NCBI GenBank assembly: GCA_902591695.1
Contig: CACJBQ010000005.1
Coordinates: forward strand, 1 to 46,622
Direction: 5' to 3'
Source: an uncultured Pelagibacteraceae bacterium
Lineage (GTDB): Bacteria > Pseudomonadota > Alphaproteobacteria > Pelagibacterales > Pelagibacteraceae
Length of the DNA: 46,622 bases
Part shown: positions 41,538 through 46,622 of the stretch, piece by piece
Position numbering within the stretch: the first letter of the stretch is position 1
Layout of the letters: every line of letters starts with the position of its first letter
Position numbers and translations under genes: made by a program
The notes under the pieces: generated by a model
Told to the model about the DNA's origin: nothing
The model's database searches: none
The model's input: only the letters and a program-made list of their open reading frames with translations

Positions 41538-42432
41538 TTTTAACTTTCTTATTTGATAACAATATTCCTGTAATAATAAAACAAGCGCCTAAAATATGAT
41601 AAAACATAAATTTTTCACTAAAAAAAATCATTGCCATAATTGCGCTTAATATTGGCATTAAGTGTAAAAAAACACCAGAGCGATTAGCGCCAATCATGGA
41701 TATTCCTTTTATCCATAAAAGAAAAGATGCCAAACCTGGAAACAAAACTACATAGGATAAAATTAAAATAAAAGGTAGTTCTAAATTAATTCTAAAGCCA
41801 ATTTGATATTCAATAAAATAAACTGGTATTAAAAATACTAAACCAAAAGTAATTACTACCTGAAGTAATGATATTTGAGATAACTCATATTGTTTCCCCT
41901 TTAATAAAGTTGAATATAATGCCCATGAAAACATTGCTATAACCATAGTTATGTCCCCTTTATTAAAATCTAAATTTTTTAATATCTCTACATTTGCTTT
42001 TGTTATAATCATAATTACACCTACAAAAGAAAATACTACCCCTATAATTTGAAAAATATTTGTCTTTTCAATTTTTAAAATTGAAGAAAACAACATGATC
42101 ATCACAGGTATAGTTGAAATCATTAAAACTCCACTAATCACCTGAGTAAAATTTAATGAATAATAAACAATCGAATTAAATACTGTTATACTAGTAACTC
42201 CCAAAACAATAAAAAGTTTATAGTTTTTAATTATATAATTTCTTTTCTCTAATATTTCAGGAATTGTGAAAGGTGCTAAAATTAACCAAGCAAAAAGCCA
42301 TCGATAAAAATTTAATGAAAAAGGAGGAACTTCATAAAAACTTGCAAGTTTACCTACTACAAAATTTCCTGCCCAAAAAGTTACTGTTAAAAATAGATAT
42401 AAATAAGCTAAAAAATTGTTATCTTTAGTCAC
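41530..42432 (-). CDS. EamA/DMT-family membrane transporter
   Basis: Membrane protein of 300 residues with ten predicted spans in two EamA repeats. WAGNFVVGKLASFYEVPP near residue 20 is typical of this group, as is GVFLHLMPILSAIMA in the second repeat. It starts with GTG directly at the end of the DadA-like gene and overlaps the hydroxyacid dehydrogenase by 8 bases. It may move a substrate or product of those two enzymes. Confidence 0.86.
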   Translation of the reverse strand: MTKDNNFLAYLYLFLTVTFWAGNFVVGKLASFYEVPPFSLNFYRWLFAWLILAPFTIPEILEKRNYIIKNYKLFIVLGVTSITVFNSIVYYSLNFTQVISGVLMISTIPVMIMLFSSILKIEKTNIFQIIGVVFSFVGVIMIITKANVEILKNLDFNKGDITMVIAMFSWALYSTLLKGKQYELSQISLLQVVITFGLVFLIPVYFIEYQIGFRINLELPFILILSYVVLFPGLASFLLWIKGISMIGANRSGVFLHLMPILSAIMAMIFFSEKFMFYHILGACFIITGILLSNKKVKNA

Positions 42433-43674
42433 TTAACTAAATCTAAGCGAACTATAAGGTTTTAAATTTAAATTTGTATTTTCGTTCGCTATCATCCCTG
42501 AAACAATCTTTCCAGAAATTGGGCCTAAAGTCCATCCTAAATGATGATGCCCAAAACAATAATAAATATTTTTGTAATTTTTTGATGGCCCCATAACAGG
42601 TAAAAAATCTGGTAAAGTTGGTCTAAATCCTAGCCACTCATCCTCATGCTCAGGTAAATCACCAAGCATATATTTTGCATTATTTATCAAATTTTTAACT
42701 CTTGATTTAGATAATGGATTATTTAATCCACCAAATTCTACAGTTCCAACAACTCTTAAACCTTGTTCCATCGGTGTAATTCCAAATCCACGGTTGGAAA
42801 ATATGACGGGTCTACTTAATAAATGATCACAATTTTTAAAATGAACATGGTATCCACGCTCTGTATCTAAGGGTATTTTTTCACCAAGATTATCTGTTAA
42901 TTTTTTTGAAAAAGCTCCACAAGCTATTACTGCTTTATCAAAAACATAACTTTGAGTTTCAGTTTTAAAAACTGGTTTTTCTTCATCAAAACTAATATCT
43001 TTAATATTTACTTTATTAAATTTTCCACCTTTTTTTAAAAATAAATCAAATAGTTTTAAAAGAATTCTTTTCGGATTTCTTGCATGTCTTGCGTAAGGAT
43101 AATAAACTCCAGCATGATAGAATGGTTTAATATTTGGTTCTAGATCATGTATTTCAGCTTTGGTAACTAATTGTTGTTCAACACCCAACTCTTCTCTTAC
43201 TTTAATTTCTAATTCTCTACTTTTTAAATCTTTATCGTTCCATATATAGAGAATTCCTTTGTTTTCAACCAAACCTTCCAAGTCTACCTCTTCAAATAAT
43301 TCATCATATGCAGGTAAAGCTAGATCTAAAATTTGATGCATATTTTTAGCAGTATGCATCATCTTAGTTTTAGTTGTATTCATTATAAATTTTATAAACC
43401 AAGGAATCATTTTGGGAACATAATTCCATTTTAAAGCAAGTGGACCTGAAGAACTAAGCAACATTGCAGGCACATCTGCTAGAACATCAGTTCTGTTTAA
43501 AGAAAGAGATGCATATGGTGAAAAGTGACCTGCATTACCATAAGAGGCGGCTTGGCTACCTGGGTTATCTCTATCAAAGATAGTTACATCGAAACCTTTT
43601 TTTTGAAGAAACAAAGCATTAGACACACCTTGAATCCCTGCTCCAGCTATTCCTACCTTAGTATTTTTATTCAT
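42433..43674 (-). CDS. DadA-like FAD-dependent D-amino acid dehydrogenase
   Basis: Flavoprotein of 413 residues of the DAO/DadA family. The dinucleotide motif is GIAGAGIQG followed by FDVTIFDRDNPGSQAASYGNAG (shown as FDVTIFD and SYGNAG). Later marks are KAVIACGAFS, RGYHVHF and the C-terminal GHHHLGWTLGPISGK. These fit DadA, which oxidises D-amino acids to 2-oxoacids and passes electrons to the respiratory chain. I start it at the ATG at 43674; a TTG five codons upstream is less likely. A DadA product could be the 2-oxoacid used by the hydroxyacid dehydrogenase two genes on. It is not an L-2-hydroxyglutarate oxidase as far as I can tell. Confidence 0.85.
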   Translation of the reverse strand: MNKNTKVGIAGAGIQGVSNALFLQKKGFDVTIFDRDNPGSQAASYGNAGHFSPYASLSLNRTDVLADVPAMLLSSSGPLALKWNYVPKMIPWFIKFIMNTTKTKMMHTAKNMHQILDLALPAYDELFEEVDLEGLVENKGILYIWNDKDLKSRELEIKVREELGVEQQLVTKAEIHDLEPNIKPFYHAGVYYPYARHARNPKRILLKLFDLFLKKGGKFNKVNIKDISFDEEKPVFKTETQSYVFDKAVIACGAFSKKLTDNLGEKIPLDTERGYHVHFKNCDHLLSRPVIFSNRGFGITPMEQGLRVVGTVEFGGLNNPLSKSRVKNLINNAKYMLGDLPEHEDEWLGFRPTLPDFLPVMGPSKNYKNIYYCFGHHHLGWTLGPISGKIVSGMIANENTNLNLKPYSSLRFS

Positions 43675-43717
43675 AAGTTTGTTATACAATTAAAAATTAA
43701 ATTAAGAGAGTGACAAA

Positions 43718-44842
43718 TTATGCAATCATTTGTTTATGATTTATTTTTGCACTCAATACTATACCAAATCCAATCATAGTGGCTAACATTGAGGAACCTC
43801 CATACGACATGATGGGTAATGGAGAACCAACTATAGGTAGCAGACCCAAAACCATAGATAAATTTACTACAATATAAATAAAAATTGCAAAAGCATAACC
43901 AAAACAAAAAAGTCTAGCAAAATTGCTTCTCGAAATTGCACCTATTCTTACAATTCTAAAAATTATTATTGAGTATAATATCAAAAGAACAACTGAGCCT
44001 ATAAAACCAAACTCTTCTGAAAATAAAGTGAATATAAAATCTGTATGTTTTTCAGGTAAAAAATCTAAGTAGCTCTGAGTTCCTTTTAAAAAACCTTTTC
44101 CGTTAAGGCCTCCTGAACCAATAGCTATTTTTGACTGTATAATTTGATATCCAGCACCCAAAGGATCTCTATCTGGATCTAAAAAAGTTAATATTCTTAA
44201 TTTTTGATATGGTTTAAGAAATGAGATTATAAATGGAAGCGAAATTAAGAAAGTAATAAATGAGTATATAAAATATTTAATTTTCATACCTCCTAACCAC
44301 AATATAATTAATCCACTTAATGCAATTAATACAGATGTACCAAGATCAGGTTGAGAAATTACAAAAATTATTGGAATTATTATAATCGATAACACAATAG
44401 TTATACTAGTAAATGAATTAACATTTTCTAGTTTTATTCTATGAAAGTATTTTGCAAGACACATTATGATTGCTATTTTCATAAGTTCAGAAGGTTGTAG
44501 AACAAATAAATAAAGATCCATCCATCTTTGTGAACCAGAAGACTTTATTCCAAAAAATGAAACATAAATTAATAAAAGTATTACTATAAAATAGATTATA
44601 TAAGAAAAGTTATGCCAAAATTTTATGTTAAAGAAAGCCACAAAAATCATTAAGGGGAAAAAAACTGCAAGTTTTACAAAATGATTTTTTGTATGAAAAA
44701 GTATTTGTCCACCATCTGTAGAATACATAACAAAAACACTTAATACAGAAAGAAGGATGATAGAAATCAATAGTATATAATCTAAGTTTTTTATTTTTTG
44801 AAATAATGTAATCTCATTATTCAATCTATCGTGCTGAAACAT
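43718..44842 (-). CDS. rodA: Rod-shape-determining protein RodA
   Basis: SEDS-family membrane glycosyltransferase of 374 residues with about ten spans. Conserved segments are SQPDLGTSVLIALSG, LPEKHTDFIFTLFSEEFGFIG (split: LPEKHTDFIFT, SEEFGFIG) and GSPLPIMSYGGSSM. RodA polymerises lipid II during cell elongation with PBP2. Its gene abuts mrdA directly (stop then ATG), the usual arrangement. Confidence 0.95.
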   Translation of the reverse strand: MFQHDRLNNEITLFQKIKNLDYILLISIILLSVLSVFVMYSTDGGQILFHTKNHFVKLAVFFPLMIFVAFFNIKFWHNFSYIIYFIVILLLIYVSFFGIKSSGSQRWMDLYLFVLQPSELMKIAIIMCLAKYFHRIKLENVNSFTSITIVLSIIIIPIIFVISQPDLGTSVLIALSGLIILWLGGMKIKYFIYSFITFLISLPFIISFLKPYQKLRILTFLDPDRDPLGAGYQIIQSKIAIGSGGLNGKGFLKGTQSYLDFLPEKHTDFIFTLFSEEFGFIGSVVLLILYSIIIFRIVRIGAISRSNFARLFCFGYAFAIFIYIVVNLSMVLGLLPIVGSPLPIMSYGGSSMLATMIGFGIVLSAKINHKQMIA

Positions 44843-46622
44843 TTAAACGGTAATCCTCTCAAAATTTGATTGTTTATTTCTTAAATGATGTCTGTCGATG
44901 ATTAATTTAAATAATTTTTTTGCAATTGGTGCCGCTGCCTTACTTCCCGAACCGCCATGCTCAACAATTATACTAAGCGCATATCTTGGGTTAACATATG
45001 GGCCATACGCAACATACAAAGCATGATCTCTATCTTTGTATGGTATTTGCTCTAATTCTAAATCCAATTCCCTCTCTCTTTTGCTAATTCTCTTGACCTG
45101 AGCTGTTCCAGTTTTTCCTGCAAATTGATATTTAGGGTCATCAATTCTTGATTTATAAGAAGTTCCAAATCTTTCATTGGTCGAAGCAAACATTGCTTCT
45201 TGAACAATCTTAATATTTCTTTGGTTTTTAAATAACTTTTTATCTAACAATTCCGCAGAGTCGGTATCAAATAATAACCCGCTTTCCATTGATTGTTTTG
45301 CATCTTCATAAGAAATTGGATTACTGTCTACAATTATTTTTGGTTTTATTGCATATCCTCCATTTGCAATTTGTGCAGTCATCATACAAAGTTGTAAAGG
45401 AGTTGTTTGTGTATAGCCTTGACCAATACCTGTGATTAAAGTTTCACCTAATACCCAGCCTCTTCCTAGATTATTTTTTTTCCACACTGTGTTAGGAAAT
45501 AACCCTTTTTTTTCGGTGTCAAAATAATCACCAAGTACTTTTTTGCCTAAGCCAAACTTTTCAGCTGTAATGTTTAATCTATCGACACCTAATAATCTCG
45601 CAACCTCATAAAAATAGGTATCACAAGATTGCTTCATAGCATTTTTTAAACTTACCCAACCATGTCCTTTTTCCTTCCAGCAGTGAAATGTTTGTCCATA
45701 CAGCTCCATTTTTCCTGTGCATTTAACTTTAAACTTTGTATCTATTACTTTGTTTTCTAAAGCTGAAAGCGCAACGATAGGTTTTATTGTTGAACCTGGT
45801 GAGTATAGACCTGAAAGAGTTTTGTTTATTAGTGGTTTTAACGGATTATTTCTAATTAATTGCCACTCATCTTGACTTATTCCGAATAAAAATAAATTTG
45901 GATTATAAGATGGAGATGAATACATTGCTATTATATCTCCAGTATATATATCCATTACACTTATAGACCCTGCTTTTTCATTTAACAATTCCCCACAAGC
46001 TTTTTGTATTTCTGTATCTACAGTTAGACGTATTTTTGATCCTTGTTCACCTTTTTGATGCTCGAGTTGATTAATTCTTTTACCGTAAGCATTTACTTCA
46101 TATCTTTGAATAGCATTTGTTCCAATTAAATGATTTTCAAGTCTTTTCTCTAAGCCTAGTTTTCCAATTTTCATTCCTGGTACAAATCTTTCTTGGATAA
46201 TTTCATTTTCTAAAATTTCTTGTTCATTTGGTTGACTCACATATCCAAGGACATGTGTGTATACTTCATTAAATGGATAGTTTCTGGAGATTGTCATTAC
46301 TGGTTTAACACCAACAAGATCGTACAAATAATTATTAATTTTTACAAATTGACTCCAGCTTAAGTTTTCAGAAACAATAATACTATCCCACGGTTTTAGC
46401 TCTGCTTTTAATTTATTTATTCTAGCAATTCTTTTATCACTTAGATTTAAAAGATTTTTCAATCTAACTAGTAAATAATTAAAATTCTCAACTTGCTCTG
46501 GAATTATATGTAATTGATAAACTTTTAAATTTCCTGCAATTACATTTCCAAAATAATCAACAATATTTCCTCGTGTAGGTGGGAGTTTCCATTCTCTAAT
46601 TCTATTTTTGTCTGAAAGTGTT
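44843..46622 (-). CDS. mrdA: Penicillin-binding protein 2 (MrdA), 5' end outside window
   Basis: The frame stays open to the right edge, giving 592 C-terminal residues of a protein usually near 630. The N-terminal part visible beyond 46462 reads REWKLPPTRGNIVDYFGN, the pedestal start of PBP2, so the TTG at 46462 is not the start. The transpeptidase domain has SPGSTIKP (catalytic Ser and Lys), SCDTYFYE (the SxN position reads SCD) and KTGTAQ. It crosslinks peptidoglycan during elongation with RodA, whose gene is immediately downstream. The membrane anchor is outside the window. Confidence 0.95.
   Translation of the reverse strand, partial: TLSDKNRIREWKLPPTRGNIVDYFGNVIAGNLKVYQLHIIPEQVENFNYLLVRLKNLLNLSDKRIARINKLKAELKPWDSIIVSENLSWSQFVKINNYLYDLVGVKPVMTISRNYPFNEVYTHVLGYVSQPNEQEILENEIIQERFVPGMKIGKLGLEKRLENHLIGTNAIQRYEVNAYGKRINQLEHQKGEQGSKIRLTVDTEIQKACGELLNEKAGSISVMDIYTGDIIAMYSSPSYNPNLFLFGISQDEWQLIRNNPLKPLINKTLSGLYSPGSTIKPIVALSALENKVIDTKFKVKCTGKMELYGQTFHCWKEKGHGWVSLKNAMKQSCDTYFYEVARLLGVDRLNITAEKFGLGKKVLGDYFDTEKKGLFPNTVWKKNNLGRGWVLGETLITGIGQGYTQTTPLQLCMMTAQIANGGYAIKPKIIVDSNPISYEDAKQSMESGLLFDTDSAELLDKKLFKNQRNIKIVQEAMFASTNERFGTSYKSRIDDPKYQFAGKTGTAQVKRISKRERELDLELEQIPYKDRDHALYVAYGPYVNPRYALSIIVEHGGSGSKAAAPIAKKLFKLIIDRHHLRNKQSNFERITV

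Noticed and set aside
42433-43674. L-2-hydroxyglutarate oxidase (LhgO), as partner of glaH
   Set aside because: The C-terminal GHHHLGWTLGP and overall pattern fit DadA-type D-amino acid dehydrogenases better, and the gene is 10 kb from glaH in another run.
44843-46462. PBP2 starting at the TTG at 46462
   Set aside because: The same frame continues to the window edge and encodes the conserved PPTRG segment of PBP2, so the true start is outside.

Overview
The window is AT-rich and densely packed. It holds about 40 tightly spaced genes, many sharing ATGA, GTGA or TAATG overlaps, and no gap between genes exceeds 130 bases. It is dominated by ABC uptake systems, small-molecule exporters and oxidative catabolic enzymes. 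This layout and the encoded proteins suggest a streamlined marine alphaproteobacterium of the SAR11/Pelagibacterales type. That is an inference from style and gene content; no rRNA or other phylogenetic marker is present. I saw no tRNA, rRNA, insertion sequence, phage gene or CRISPR array.

Region 1 (1-9185). The tail of a cyclophilin-type prolyl isomerase on the plus strand meets a long minus-strand unit read from 9185 down to 446: an EutA-like racemase-family protein, ectoine hydrolase (DoeA/EutD type), a PotA-D-B-C-like ABC importer and a FadN-type hydroxyacyl-CoA dehydrogenase/enoyl-CoA hydratase. Region 2 (9244-12505) is a plus-strand set: EamA exporter, beta-hydroxyacid dehydrogenase and aldehyde dehydrogenase. 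Region 3 (12489-17944) holds a gamma-butyrobetaine-hydroxylase-like dioxygenase and a class II aldolase on the minus strand. They diverge from a betaine-type ABC ATPase that has no permease nearby, followed by a hotdog thioesterase, another EamA transporter and a second 2OG-Fe(II) oxygenase.

Region 4 (18050-25064) is the most intriguing catabolic cassette. In order it encodes a luciferase-like flavin monooxygenase, a ThDP enzyme, a DUF1185 protein, an alpha/beta hydrolase and an aldehyde dehydrogenase, then a separately promoted periplasmic binding protein with a strong terminator. Region 5 (25097-37927) is a 13-kb minus-strand array. It contains a complete branched-chain-type ABC system (SBP-livH-60-aa ORF-livM-livG-livF), azlCD, glutarate 2-hydroxylase (glaH), a ProC-like reductase, a second livG-livF-livH-livM set, a 23-codon hydrophobic micro-ORF and an MFS transporter. 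The second liv set has no SBP of its own; the convergent plus-strand SBP at 23874 may serve it.

Region 6 (38014-46622) contains a LysE exporter with a structured leader, a TIGR03643 protein, glutaredoxin, MsrB, a histone-deacetylase-family amidohydrolase, a 2-hydroxyacid dehydrogenase, an EamA transporter, a DadA-like oxidase, and the cell-wall elongation pair RodA and PBP2 (mrdA, which runs off the right edge). Recurring regulatory designs are intrinsic terminators just after binding-protein genes and before their permeases, and strong Shine-Dalgarno sites mostly on binding proteins and on the first gene of the region 4 cassette.
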